Assembly: GCA_024195585.1 (NCBI GenBank)
Contig: SWBL01000114.1
Location: forward strand, 62,001-126,000
Length of the DNA stretch: 64,000 bases
Direction of reading: 5' to 3'
Origin: Aureobasidium sp. EXF-3400
Taxonomy: Eukaryota; Ascomycota; Dothideomycetes; Dothideales; Saccotheciaceae
Part shown: one piece after another, positions 33,138 through 44,398 of the stretch
Layout of the letters: each line of letters starts with the position of its first letter
Position numbering within the stretch: position 1 is the first letter of the stretch
The notes under the pieces: generated by a model
What the model saw: the letters and a program-made list of their open reading frames with translations, nothing else
Told to the model about the DNA's origin: nothing
The model's database searches: none
Program-made: the position numbers and the translations under genes

Positions 33138-33343
33138 AGAGAGTGCTGATCGATCGCAGGATCACAAACGTGTTCTGGCTGAGAAGCAGAAAAGAGTTTC
33201 GTGATGGAATATGTCGACTAAACTCATTTTGATAGCAGTTACGACACGAGATGTGCATGCTTGGAGATGTATTGGGATATCATGTTTGGAAGACATAATC
33301 TTGCGTCAACAACGGTGACAGTAAAAGCATTCAAATTGCACTT

Positions 33344-36300
33344 CTAACCAACCACTGATCCATGACCTGCAGTCCCACCACTTCGTGAACTACCAGGTCT
33401 CTCACTTCTGACCCTCCTCTCCCTCCTGAAGCATCCAAATTGTCCTTTAGTGCCCTCTCTCAACCTCTTCAAGATTGCCCTCATTTCTGGCAACTCGGCT
33501 TGCAGTCTGGTCCTTGCGTCTGCATCTGTCCTCTCGTCCAGCACCAAGTATATCCTCGATTGTATATCCGAGGCTTTCTCGGTGGTGTAATTAGATAACG
33601 TCTGAGCAAGCAGTTCAACATCGAGGGTTGCTTGCATCAAAGCTGTGAGGGAGTAGGTGCGTCGTTCGGAGAAGGCTGCCAGAAGAGATTCGCTGGCGGA
33701 CTCTAGGAAGTGTGATAGAAGGGGTGAAGTTAATGTGCTTGCTGTTGTCGAGACTTCGGTGTGTACTAGCACCAAAGCGAGAAGTACATCATAGATATAG
33801 GGGCGAGCGTTCGTGGGCCGTGAAGAGGTCTTGGGCAGCCAATTTGGCGAGGAGATGCCAGCTGTGATAATTTCGCGAAGTTGTGTGGTCGTAGGCTTGA
33901 CATAGCCCAAGAATAGGCGATCGTCGATTTGCTTTAGAACGTCGCGGATCTGCTTGGATTCGTCCGTGAATTTGATCGAGAAGGAGGATTCGAATTGTGA
34001 GATCAGTTGAGGCACCACTTCGCGCCGCAGGTGGTTCAGGTTGCTGAGCGTGAGTAGTAGGCGGACATTCTGTATCAATATCAGAGACTGGACGACTTCA
34101 GAGCTAGGCGTCATGACTTACTTTGTCTGTCGATCGCGTGTTCACGATGTTGCTATCAGTTCTTGAGCCCCCTTGCATCACCGGTACTGTCAAACCGTCT
34201 GGATCTTCAATCCCGGATTCATCGAGCTTCTTGTTCTTCTCTGCATTCTCAACGGCACCGCTGAGCGTTTTGTATATGCTGGTGATGAATTGATGTCTGA
34301 CCATCTGCAGAAGTTTGGTAGGCGGTGGTCCAACAACATCCTCGTAGCCAGGACGCGACATGGCGCCAGAAATATACAGAATCTTCTGCATATCGCCGAG
34401 TATTGTTTCTTCAAAGGCACTGAAGCGGAAGGGCATATTGGTAAGATCGCGACGATCTGTATGCCGCGTCCAGTCTTCAAGATATCTGGTTTTGTCGGAG
34501 TCGACGTTCCAAGCAGCACAAACAGCCTGGATACAGCGTTCGCGTACGCCACTGACCATAGCCTTGAGCTGTTCTGCCATGCGATAGTTGTCTCTGACGA
34601 GGGAAAGACTAGCGACCTCGCCTGCTGACGATCCGACAAGGAGCAGAACATCACTGAGATAATGAACACCACTCAGGACATTCGCATAGGGTGCCCAGAA
34701 GGCAAACTTCTCCCAAGATTCGCCCCGTTGAGGTGAGGGTTCGGGAATATTGTTCACGTCAAAAGAGAACATTCGTTGGTCGCTAGCCAAGCTAGACGAA
34801 GGAGTGTCAGGCGTTGCAGGGACAGGCGAGAACAACGATGAAATGTCTTCGACTGGTGAGTCAACGAAGAAGGAGAAGATATTTTCGCGCATGCTGTTGA
34901 GCAGGTCGGTGGCCATTTGGCGTAGACGACTTATCTCATCTTCTCTGAGATCGAGATGTTGACGACCCTCTGAAGAAAAGACTCCGGTGGGCAAATTCCT
35001 TTGGGCTTTGTGAGAGATGAAGGACTCTGCAGTCTCCCAAAACTCGATTATCTCGCCCAAAAGGCCTCCCTGTACAGATAACAAGCTGTTAAGCGCACTC
35101 TGGATCTTCTCCCAGAAGTCAATGATCTTGGTGGCGTCCATTGCATTGGAGGTGTTATTTGAGCTCCGATCTTGCACAAGATTAGCCACAGCAGATTGGA
35201 GATGTAGCTTCGAGGTTGAAAGACTAGGTGGCTCTGCTGACGCTAGACGCCGCCTCGAGACTTCGATCTCTATGCGCATACGATCAAAGGAGCGAGTGAG
35301 CTTCTCTTTGAGATTATTGTATCGACTGAACAGCCAAAACGTGATGGGATTGTCGTCCATGTCGATTTGCAAGAGTGTAGCGATCAAAGTCATGGTTGTA
35401 TCAGGTTGAGCAGCAGTAGATGGTGTAGAACGACGGATTCTGGCAGCAGAAAGGTGTTTACGGGACTCGCGTTTGAAGGCGCCGATTTGTGATTGAGCAT
35501 CTGACCAAACCTTTGCAGCGACCAAGATCTGGTGAACATCCGAATCTGATAGCTCTCGATTCGATTCGGCTTTTTGAGTGGCATCATTGGCAATCTTCTT
35601 AGCACGGTTGTACTCGGAGACAAGAGAGTCATAGTCCTTCTTACGGATGGCATCTTGCAGAGCCTGGCCGATGCCAAAAACGTCACGATGTTGTTCGAGG
35701 TAGGTCAGAACAGACTTGAGATCCTCTTCTTTTTCACGTCCTCCCAGAGCAGGGCCCCAGACTTCTTCGGCTTTGGCGCCCAGCTCAATCAGAGGAGCTT
35801 TGATACCAAGAACACCGTATTCGCTTTCTTTGGTCAGGGCATTCTTCTTCTTGTCTGGCAGCTTGTTGACAACAGGGGGTGACAGAGCTCCGCTGGGGGT
35901 GCGGAAATGCGAGATTCCACCGCGACTGGTGTGCCTTGAGTGTCTTCGCTGGTGACCAGGAGATACGGGCATGGACTGCTGGCCCTGTGTGCGCATCTCA
36001 GTGTATACATTGTCGATGGTGGCCTTGGCCTTGACGAAGCGTTCAAAGTTGGACTCGACGAGCAATTTAAGAGAAGCCGACTTTTGCTCGATTGAACTAG
36101 ATAAGAAGTGGAGACCTTTGAGAAGCGAGTCGGTCGAGGCATCGTGGTGAACTTGCGACAGGAATAAGTTGGGCGAGAAGGTGGTAGAGGACAGCATGAA
36201 GTGATTGCGCAAACGAAGGTTCTCCTCGACAGGCAGGCCACGACGGCGCAATTCGTGGACGACACTCGGGACAATGCCTAACGGATCGGGTTCATCTTTC

Positions 36301-36506
36301 TGGACAGTGTTATCGGCTCTCTTTGCTCCAGCAGAACGCGAGCGATCCAGAGCAGCGAACTTGGACTCTCTGTGGTTCGTTCCTGTCGCGTCATTGTCGC
36401 CAGAGCTATCGTAGTCGTCTTGATCGTCCCGGTCAGGCCATTCCGAGGGATATAGAGAGTCGAGCTTATAGTGGTTCAACAACTCTCGCTCGACTTCGGC
36501 AGACAT
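33344..36506 (-). CDS. SEC5: Exocyst complex subunit Sec5
   Basis: Sec5 is part of the octameric exocyst that tethers secretory vesicles to the plasma membrane at growth sites. The protein has 1036 residues. Exon 1 is 36506-34122 and exon 2 is 34069-33344, with a 52-nt intron (GTAAGT...ATACAG). The start is set by ACAACAATGTCTGCC at 36506, since the frame further upstream has no ATG. Diagnostic are LLNHYKLDSLYPSEWP near the N-terminus and the conserved block LFLSQVHHDASTDSLLKGL, then LHFLSSSIEQKSASLKLLVE and FERFVKAKATIDNVYTEM. The rest is helical, as expected of exocyst rods. It shares a short divergent promoter with IDH2. Confidence 0.93.
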
Positions 36507-36840
36507 TGTTGTTTGTCCAAGTGGAGGGAGCGGTCTCGAAGTCAAGCAGTGCTAGCATAACCTCCGTACTCGCTCGTAATCGTGGGGATCAATGCAAGCT
36601 GCGGGCTGTTTATGCAGACGACGAGTGTGGGGGTTGTGCACAGTCGCTGCAAGCTGCCGTTGGCTCTGCTTGTCGCGGGCGGTCCGAGTTTGACCGATGG
36701 CCTTGCGGTTTGGAGAGCATGCGCGCCTTGGCAGTTCAATTTGCTCTGGAGTAGCGACTCTCTACACGACCTCGCATCTCTCCCCGGCAGCATACCCTCT
36801 CCCGTCGTCGTCTCTCGCCCTCCTACTCACAACCTTCAAG
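36507..36840. promoter_or_regulatory. Divergent promoter SEC5/IDH2, 334 bp
   Basis: The start codons of SEC5 (minus) and IDH2 (plus) are only 334 bp apart, so both promoters and leaders must fit here. The IDH2 side is pyrimidine-rich. No TATA box is obvious, which suits constitutively expressed genes. Confidence 0.6.
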
Positions 36841-38165
36841 ATGCTTGGATCCCGATCATTGGTCGCACCTGCCCGCCAGTGCCTGCGTCAGGCCAGACAG
36901 CAGCAGTTCACCAGAGTTTCCTTTGCTCGCTCCTACGCCGTCGCTTCCAGCGATAGAGTCGCCAAGTTCAAGGGTACCAAGGGCAACGACGGCAAGTTCG
37001 CCGTCTCGCTTATCGAGGGTGATGGTATCGGTCCCGAGATCTCCCAGTCGGTCAAGGACATCTTCGAGGCCGCAAACGTCCCCATCAAGTGGGAGCCCGT
37101 CGATGTTACCCCCCGCCTGAACGAGGACGGCAAGACCGTCATTCCCGACGAGACCATCGAGTCCATCTCGCGCAACTACGTCGCCCTCAAGGGTCCCCTC
37201 GCCGTACGTCCATCCTGTCAAGCTGCTCCAGCTACCCTCGGTCGTCTCGTCCACCCGCGCGACCCTCATCAGCTCGTCTTTGCATGCGCTCTACGCTAAC
37301 ACTCCCCGTTCTAGACCCCCATTGGCAAGGGTCACGTCTCGCTCAACCTGACTCTCCGTCGTACCTTCAACCTCTTCGCCAACGTCCGTCCTTGCAAGTC
37401 CATCCAGGGCTACAAGACCCCCTACGACGGTGTCGACACCGTTCTCATCCGTGAGAACACCGAGGGAGAATACTCTGGCATCGAGCACGTCGTTGTCGAT
37501 GGTGTTGTCCAATCCATCAAGCTCATTACCCGCAAGGCTTCCGAGCGTGTCCTCCGTTACGCATTCGAGTACGCCCAGGAGGTTGGCAAGAACAAGGTCC
37601 GCGCTGTCCACAAGGCCACCATCATGAAGATGTCCGACGGTCTCTTCCTGAACACTGCCCGCGAGATGTCCAAGCAGTTCCCCAACGTCGAGTTCGACGC
37701 CGAGCTTCTCGACAACACCTGCCTCAAGGTCGTCACCGACCCCACCCCTTACAACGACAAGGTCCTGGTTATGCCCAACCTTTACGGTGACATTCTTTCC
37801 GACATGTGCGCCGGTCTGATCGGTGGTCTTGGTCTGACCCCCTCGGGTAACATTGGTGACGAGTGCTCCATCTTCGAGGCCGTCCACGGTTCCGCTCCCG
37901 ACATTGCTGGCAAGGGCCTTGCCAACCCCACCGCTCTCCTCCTTTCTTCCATCATGATGCTGCAACACATGGGTCTCCACACCGAGGCCAACAGAATCCA
38001 GAAGGCCATCTTTGATGTTCTTGCCGAGGGCAAGGTATGTGTTTTCCGCTATTCCTCCCGTATGACACAAATGCTAACTCCTACTTCTAGACCATCACCG
38101 GTGACCTCGGTGGTTCGGCCAAGACCCACGAGTACGCCGCCGCTGTTATTGCAAAGCTCGCTTAG
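36841..38165 (+). CDS. IDH2: NAD-dependent isocitrate dehydrogenase, catalytic subunit 2, mitochondrial
   Basis: This enzyme oxidises isocitrate to 2-oxoglutarate with NAD in the TCA cycle, as a hetero-octamer with Idh1. The protein has 385 residues. Exons are 36841-37203, 37315-38034 and 38091-38165, with introns of 111 and 56 nt, both in phase 0. The N-terminus ([20 protein letters not shown]) is a mitochondrial presequence, rich in Arg and lacking acidic residues. Core motifs are [13 protein letters not shown], the Idh2-type substrate loop [52 protein letters not shown] and the cofactor loop [14 protein letters not shown]. The complete arginine-rich substrate site points to the catalytic (Idh2) and not the regulatory (Idh1) subunit. 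Confidence 0.95.
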
Positions 38166-38940
38166 AAAACCACTTCATCACTGGAGGAAAATGAATGGCA
38201 CGAGTGGTGGTGAGGGAGAAGAGAGAGACAACTGACGAAAATTATTCATAAATGCCGGTTTTCTTGTTCCTTCTGCTCCTACCTTTCATGCCCTTTCTTG
38301 AATATCGTTGTAACAATACACTCGACCCTTTTTGCTAAATACCAATTTCTTCGTCTTTTTGCTTCCTTTTCTTCACCTTATTTATTCTTCTATTTCTTTT
38401 GTTTTTGTGTTTTGTGCAAAATTGTGTTTTGAACTTGCTTGGTAAAGTGGAGGAGGCCGGGTCGGCGGCATCGAGTTTCGGTTACGGGGGCTTTCCCGTG
38501 GCAGAGCTCCGTTGCGGCCCGAACGTGCGGCAGTCGTGACAGCGGCTTCCCGAGAGGCTCCCATCGGATGCTAGCAACACACTGCAGGAGTACACATACC
38601 CGAGTTGAGCAATTCTACTATTGTGTATGGTCAAGCGATTACCGCAAAGGTTGTCACAAGAGGAGACGGAACTGAAAGATGAAAAGATGAAAAGGTTTCA
38701 ATGGGGTGTCAATGCTAAAAGCAAGAATATCCCAGAGAACATGCAGTAGGATTGCCCATTCTTCATATGCTACCTCCCTTATTTCTACTCGATGGTAGAA
38801 TAAACTACGCCTTTTGAACGCCAGAGCCAGAAAATGCGACTTGGAAAGAAAAATTCAAAAAAAAAAGCAACCAGGCTCCCTTATTTGCTCCTTCCTCGAC
38901 CTTATTCATGGGTTTCCTTTGACCTATCCTTTTCGCGTAG
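38166..38940. other. Convergent intergenic region, 775 bp
   Basis: This is 3' flanking DNA of IDH2 (plus) and PRS5 (minus). It is long for a tail-to-tail gap and carries T-rich runs after IDH2 and an A-rich run near 38860. I see no gene in it. Confidence 0.45.
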
Positions 38941-40730
38941 TCAATCGTGATGCATAAACAGTTGACTGATGCTCTCGCCGTGGTGGTTGCGGCGGATGGA
39001 CTCGGCGAGCAAGGTGCTCACGTCCAAGATGACCAGCTTGTGGATGCCCTTGCGCTTCTCCTCGGGGATGGGGAAGGCATTGGTGACGACGATGGCGTCG
39101 ATCTCCTGGCACTCGTTCATCTCGCGCAGACAGTCGCCGCCGAAGAGACCGTGGGTGGCCATGCAGATGACCTTTGTGGCACCACCTCTCTTGACGACAG
39201 TCTCGGCTGCAGCAATCCATGAGCCGGCCTTGTCGATGATGTCGTCGACGATGAAGACAGGGCGATCGCGCACGTTGCCGACGAGTGTGATGGTAGTCTC
39301 AAGCTCTGGGTCCTGGAGAGCTTCTTCCTCTTCATCGTCAGAGGCCGTGGCGTCACCAGTACCACCGAGGCCGAAATCAGGGCGGCGAGACGAGGCGTTG
39401 GACATGAAAGAGTTCATCATGTGGTCGGGAATCTCTTCGTCGTCAGATCCAGCACTCTTCATAGGGTAGAGACCAGGAGTGGAGTTGATCATGGGCGACA
39501 TGACAGGAGAAGGGAAGTCGTCGTCAACAAGATGACCGTGGATCAGGCGACCGGTGATAACGTTGCGGGCACGCTCATCTGTGTATTCGTCGGCATCCTC
39601 TTCCTCCTCATTGTCGGAGCTGTGCTCGACTGGGGGCTGTACGGTGCCCAGAGCGGTGGCCATGCGGTGAATCTTAGGGGGACCGTCGAGACCAAAACTA
39701 GGGCGGCTGGGTCTGTTGCTATGGGCCTCTTCGTCATCCTCCTTGTTGAGACCATCAGACGAGTCGGGGCGCGAGAATTGGGCCAAGGGACTAGGAAGAG
39801 CAGGGGCACCCAACAGCCTGCTGTTGAATGATGTGGTCGAACGCTGCTTTGCAGGGCGGCGGTGGTGGAGGCTGTCAGGGCGAGGCTCGGAATTGGCATG
39901 GATGGAGGGCTTGCTAGAGCCGGACTGGGGAGCAAAGTCGTGCTCGATTGGGGGAGCGTGGTCAAGATCGATGTGCTGTTCAGCTTCGACTTCCTCAGGA
40001 GCTGCCGACTGGATTTCAATGGGGGGCATGTTCTCGCCGGTAGCGGATTGGTAGATGACGCTGTTGTACAAGCTCTGGCCCATGTTGAAGCGTCTTCTGT
40101 CGGTGGTGACAATGCCGAAGCTCAGCTTCAAGGCATCGGCCAGCGAAGTGACACGCTTGGTACCACCAGGATTCTTGCTGACAACGACACCAGATCTCCA
40201 GTTCTCGACGGAGCTGCGAATCCAGCGGGCGAGGAGGGGTTCGGCGACCAGGTTGTCGACAGGGCACTTGAAGAAGCCCTGCATCTGGCTGGCGTGAAGA
40301 TCGATGGTGATGACATGGTTAACGCCAGCGACATGCATCAGGTTGGCAATCATGCGGGCAGTGATGGCACCACGATGACTCTTCTTCTTGGACTGGCGCG
40401 AGTATGGGAAGTAGGGCATGATGGCCGTGACAGACTTGGACGATCCTCCCTTGCAAGCAGCGATCATGATGAGTAGCTCCATGACATCGTCGTTGGTCCT
40501 GGGGAGGTCAGCCGAATGCTTCAGCTACCATACGAATCGACATACTTGTGGGAACCACTCTGCACGATGAAGACATCCTGATCGCGCACCGAAGTCTTGA
40601 TCTCGACACTGGTCTCTCCGTTGGCGAACTTTCTAAGCTCAACCTTGTCGGGCTTTCTGCCGAGCTTCTCGCAGATGGCATCGGTCAGGACTGGATGGCT
40701 AAGGCCGCCAAAGACACAGGTACGGCGCAT
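38941..40730 (-). CDS. PRS5: Ribose-phosphate pyrophosphokinase (PRPP synthetase), Prs5-type with long insert
   Basis: PRPP synthetase makes 5-phosphoribosyl-1-pyrophosphate from ribose 5-phosphate and ATP for nucleotide, His and Trp synthesis. The protein has 580 residues, against about 320 for a plain enzyme. Exon 1 is 40730-40546 and exon 2 is 40498-38941, with a 47-nt intron. The true start is the ATG at 40728-40730 (ACCATGCGCCG). Visible motifs: GGLSHPVL and FANGETSVEI at the N-terminus, YFPYSRQSKKKSHRG, the HVITIDLHASQMQGFF strand, and the PRPP-binding loop VFIVDDIIDKAGSW near residue 475. Between the conserved VTSLADALKL stretch and TLVGNVRDRP sits about 250 residues of disordered Ser/Pro/acidic sequence. 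Yeast Prs5 also has such non-homologous inserts and works in complexes with other Prs subunits. Confidence 0.92.
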
Positions 40731-41641
40731 GGTGACTGTCGACAATCGATGTTGTTGTTTTGAGGTGCGAGGGCCGAGCGACGCAGGCGTTCGACGTTCG
40801 ACGTGGACGGGCTTTCGAATTGATCGCGTCGAGGCGAGTTCTGCTTCACTACTGCTCTATTCACATGCTGAGGTAGTGAGCTCGATGCTTTTTTGCTTCA
40901 CCAGAAGTTATTTGCTTGCTTCCGTTATCGCCGGCTAGCGCCATATCACTTGGCGGGGACCGGCAATCATTGCGCACAAGCCCTCTCCCACACCCCTCAC
41001 TGCTGATACGCGTGAGAACTCGTTGTCACCTGTCAAGGCAACGAGTCGACGACATCTGCACGCCATTAGCTCGTGTTTGCTACCATCAGGTATGGCTACA
41101 CCATGCTCTGATAGTCTCGAGGTCCAGACGTCGGGACAACACTTTTGGCCCCCACCTACTCCACACTTTGTTGTCGCGTGCTTGGCTAAATGCTGACCAC
41201 TTTTACCATGTCCAAAATCAAGGAATGCCTTCACTCAAGCTTATACTGTCAAACATGACCTGTCTTTACTACAAGTGACAGGATACACATGGATCTGCAC
41301 TAAATATGTTCCAGCTGAAGTGCCATGTCAGAGTAGTCGATTATCGTCTCAGGGAGTATGCTATTACGCTAGGCAGCCTCAAGTGAAGGTAGCGGTCAAG
41401 CCTCACTTCCTCCAACCACCTGTCGACCCGCTCACACCGCAAGCGAGCATCTGCGTATCGCGTGGGGTAGTGTTTACCGTGCATATCTGCTGACCATCTT
41501 TCACTTCCATCCCTCCTGCTTTTAATCTCTTGTTTCAAACCTCCACATCACATCAACCAGTCCATCCATTCGTCTTTACCCAGCGACAGATATCTATCTT
41601 CTCAAAACCACATCATCAATAAACACCATCTCTAGCAGACG
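40731..41641. other. Divergent intergenic region, 911 bp
   Basis: This lies between PRS5 (minus) and the Cys-rich microprotein gene (plus). The last 110 bp before 41642 are C/A/T-rich with very little G (CAAACCTCCACATCACATCA and similar), like the leader of a highly expressed fungal gene. No other gene is supported. Confidence 0.45.
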
Positions 41642-41786
41642 ATGTCTCACTCAGCTTGCCCTAAGTGTGGTGCTTCCATCTCAGGTGGAAAGTCTTGCGG
41701 CTCATGCGGCGCTGTATGTCTCTATGCTGTATTGCTCTTGCTCCAAGAGAATCCCTAATCATGATTTCTAGACCTGCCCCAACTAA
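41642..41786 (+). CDS. 28-residue Cys-rich microprotein with an intron (zinc-ribbon- or metallothionein-like)
   Basis: This tiny gene is easily missed. Exon 1 (41642-41713) encodes MSHSACPKCGASISGG, then KSCGSCGA. A 58-nt intron has donor GTATGT, branch CCTAATC and acceptor TTTCTAG. Exon 2 (41772-41786) encodes TCPN and TAA. The product has Cys at 6, 9, 19, 22 and 26 in a CxxCG-x8-CxxCG-x2-C pattern. Two CxxCG knuckles are the signature of a zinc ribbon but with a very short loop; small ascomycete metallothioneins are of similar size. A clean intron with all three splice signals and a typical highly expressed leader support a real gene. Zn or Cu binding is inferred from the Cys spacing. Confidence 0.68.
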
Positions 41787-42163
41787 GTCCCATATCTTCG
41801 CGCTGAATGATGTGCACGCGTATCGTTACGGGCACGCCGATCGACTGAGCTTTGCTGAAACACTTGCTTATTGCTTCACTTGCTCAAACCTTTAACGACA
41901 ACATGACGACGGACATTGGATTTTGACGACATACCGGAGGATGCTCTTGCATTAACTGTGTTGCTAGTCAAACCAGACTCGCTTCCCATAAGCACCTATG
42001 TCACGCCAGGGTTTTTGGAATATCATCTTTTCTTTTCAGTCATTGAAGTTTGACACATTATGAACAACATCATGCACATGGCTATGGAAGCTCTTTCACA
42101 ATGCGCGTGATACATTTCTCATAGTCTTCTTGTTGCAATCATCTCTAACCAGCTACAGCAAGT
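41787..42163. other. Convergent intergenic region, 377 bp
   Basis: This is the 3' flank of the microprotein gene (plus) and of the DUF2236 gene (minus). No further gene is seen. Confidence 0.5.
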
Positions 42164-43687
42164 CTATAACAGACTCCAAGCGCTCTTGACGCCCCAGGTT
42201 GCTAGACGCGCTCCCAAGAAACCAACTTTAGTCACCACAAATCCCACCACCGACACGACAGCAACACCCATCAACAACCATTTCAAACTCGCAATCTCAA
42301 TCTCCGACTTTGACAACTTGACTTCCTCAACGCCGCCCATTTCAGTCATGATACTATACTCTGGCACATACTTGAAGTCAAAATTCGTCTCTTCACCCTT
42401 CAACCCTCCCTTGACGATGATCTTCCAGAAAATGTCTCGTAAGACGACCAGCTTTTTCTGATCCGTGGATTTATTCATGCGGTTGGTGTAGCACCAGAAG
42501 CCGAAGAAAATGCATTGGCCAGCCATCAGAGCTGTGTAGTATATACTCGGCCTTGGGAGTGCCAGGGCATCGCATAACTTATTGCCATTTAACCATCGTG
42601 CTCCTGCGATTAGGAAATCTGCGGATGCATAGCCTGGTGGTTTGTCCTGCAGACTTCTGATTACGTTGTTGGCGAGGATTTGTGATGTGCGTGTAGGTGC
42701 GATTTCGTGTTGCATGATGGAGTCGAGAATGCGTCTGCTTTGTTCTTTTGTTTCTAGGAGGCCATCGGTTGGGCAGCCGATCACGTAGGCTATGTATCTC
42801 CATAGCGCGGTGTAATCTTCGATTTCTTGTGGTCGAAGATATATGCCTTGGCGTGGTAATGATATGTAGATCAATGCGCTTGAGAAGCTGACGATTGTGC
42901 CAACACAATCCATATCGTTGATGGGAACTCCCAGTTTTGCGGTATCGAAGTATTCTGGCCGTGTCTCTGCCAACTTCATGATCCGGTTTCGTACTGTTGC
43001 GTGTAATAGTCGTACCCGTATCGTGGCAGCCCATCCCTCGCCACCAGGTTGTATATCCGCTAGTGACCTTGTGCATTGGAGAAGGTATTGCGTAGTTTCG
43101 AACAGACGGTTTCTTGCAACATCCACAGCAAATCCACCAGTCCTCGATAGTACCTCAGTCACTCGAGCTGCACCAAGCCCACCCAGAAGAGATTGATATG
43201 CCAGTCCAGTCAGCACGGGTCCACCATATCGGTAAAAGATATCCTGTCCGCGTGCGATTTGCTCCCAGTCCACCCACTCTGGAACTGTATTTACCTGCCG
43301 CCAGAGCTGTTGCAGCACCTCGTCCTCGGCAGCATGATCACGAAGCAACGCATACAAATCCCTCTTAGGTTTGACATCCGGTTTAGGTTGCTTTTCATCA
43401 TCCGGGAATGGTTGGTTTCCTTCAGACTTTTTCTGCACTGTGCGTGGTGGCGGTGGCGAGATTTCGTTTAGTCGATTCAATGCTTTTTCTCCAAGATAGT
43501 CCCATGTGTGTTTTGCTGGTTCCATTTGTTCTAGGGTTAGATGCTCATCCGTGAGCACAAACTTGTGACCCCATGCACTGTATCACAGTATCAGTTCTGT
43601 GCAGTTGTGATTCATTCGCCACTTATAGACTTACTTGACTGTATTGGGCGGATCTCGTCTGAACCATGGCATCTCGGAATAGGACAT
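42164..43687 (-). CDS. DUF2236 (MpaB/rubber oxygenase Lcp-type) protein with C-terminal membrane anchor
   Basis: A 488-residue protein. Exon 1 is 43687-43635 and exon 2 is 43577-42164, with a 57-nt intron (GTAAGT...ATACAG) that restores the N-terminus FRRDPPNTVNAWGHKFVLTD. The domain is recognised by IARGQDIFYRYGGPVLTGLA and by YQSLLGGLGAARVTEVLSRT, both typical of the DUF2236 family that includes the haem-type latex-clearing protein Lcp and the ER-bound fungal oxygenase MpaB. Other blocks are VPINDMDCVGTIVSFSSALI and ALWRYIAYVIGCPTDGLLET. The C-terminus has a hydrophobic helix (WLLMGVAVVSVVGFVVTKVG), consistent with anchoring in the ER membrane. No natural-product synthase is nearby, so the substrate is open. 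Confidence 0.86.
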
Positions 43688-44398
43688 TTTGATGTAAGAG
43701 GAATTAAACGGAGGAAGGAGGTTGTTCAGGAAGTCATCGGGTTCTAAAGTAGTGTTTAAAAGAAGCAAAGGTCGATGCTAGACAGATAGCCAGTGTTCCA
43801 CATATTTCTATGCCCTACCGTACTTTGCTTGGGAGCCGGTAAACGATCTGTGGTGAGGTCATCGTGGGATAATTAACCTTTTGATGCTCATGCGCCTCTA
43901 GATTGACACGCGGGTATTCAGATTAAGTTGCATATCGTCAACTGCGTATCAGATGTGCTCTCGACTGCTGTTAAAAGTTCTCTGATTCGTCTGAAGGACT
44001 CTGGTTGACAATTGAATGAACCGAAGGCGGGAAGGAAGCCGGGACGGGGTAAGGGAAGTCGCCACCCAGAATCGCATCCAATTGAAGAAGGGACGACTGC
44101 GTGAACTGCCGCGAGGCACATGCCAATTCTAGATAACAAATATATAAAGGTATAGAAGGATGAACTCCGAGGCTCTTGTCTGATGAGCATGCCGCCAAAT
44201 ATACGCCAGAATAACGCCCTTTCGCCGAGGAATCTGATAATGAGTATCTCGTTCCTGTGGTTGCTTTCTCCTCTTTTCAACTGCTCGACATGAAAAAAAG
44301 TCGAGACCCAAAATCATTATTTCATGTCCATGCCAAATATGTTCAAACGCTGAGTAAGTAAAAATGCTGGGAAAAACAAGATCAGGAGAGTCGGAAGA
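43688..44398. other. Intergenic, 711 bp
   Basis: This is the upstream region of the DUF2236 gene and the 3' flank of the RasGEF gene, both on the minus strand. Overlapping short frames near 43918-44317 show no family features. Confidence 0.45.
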
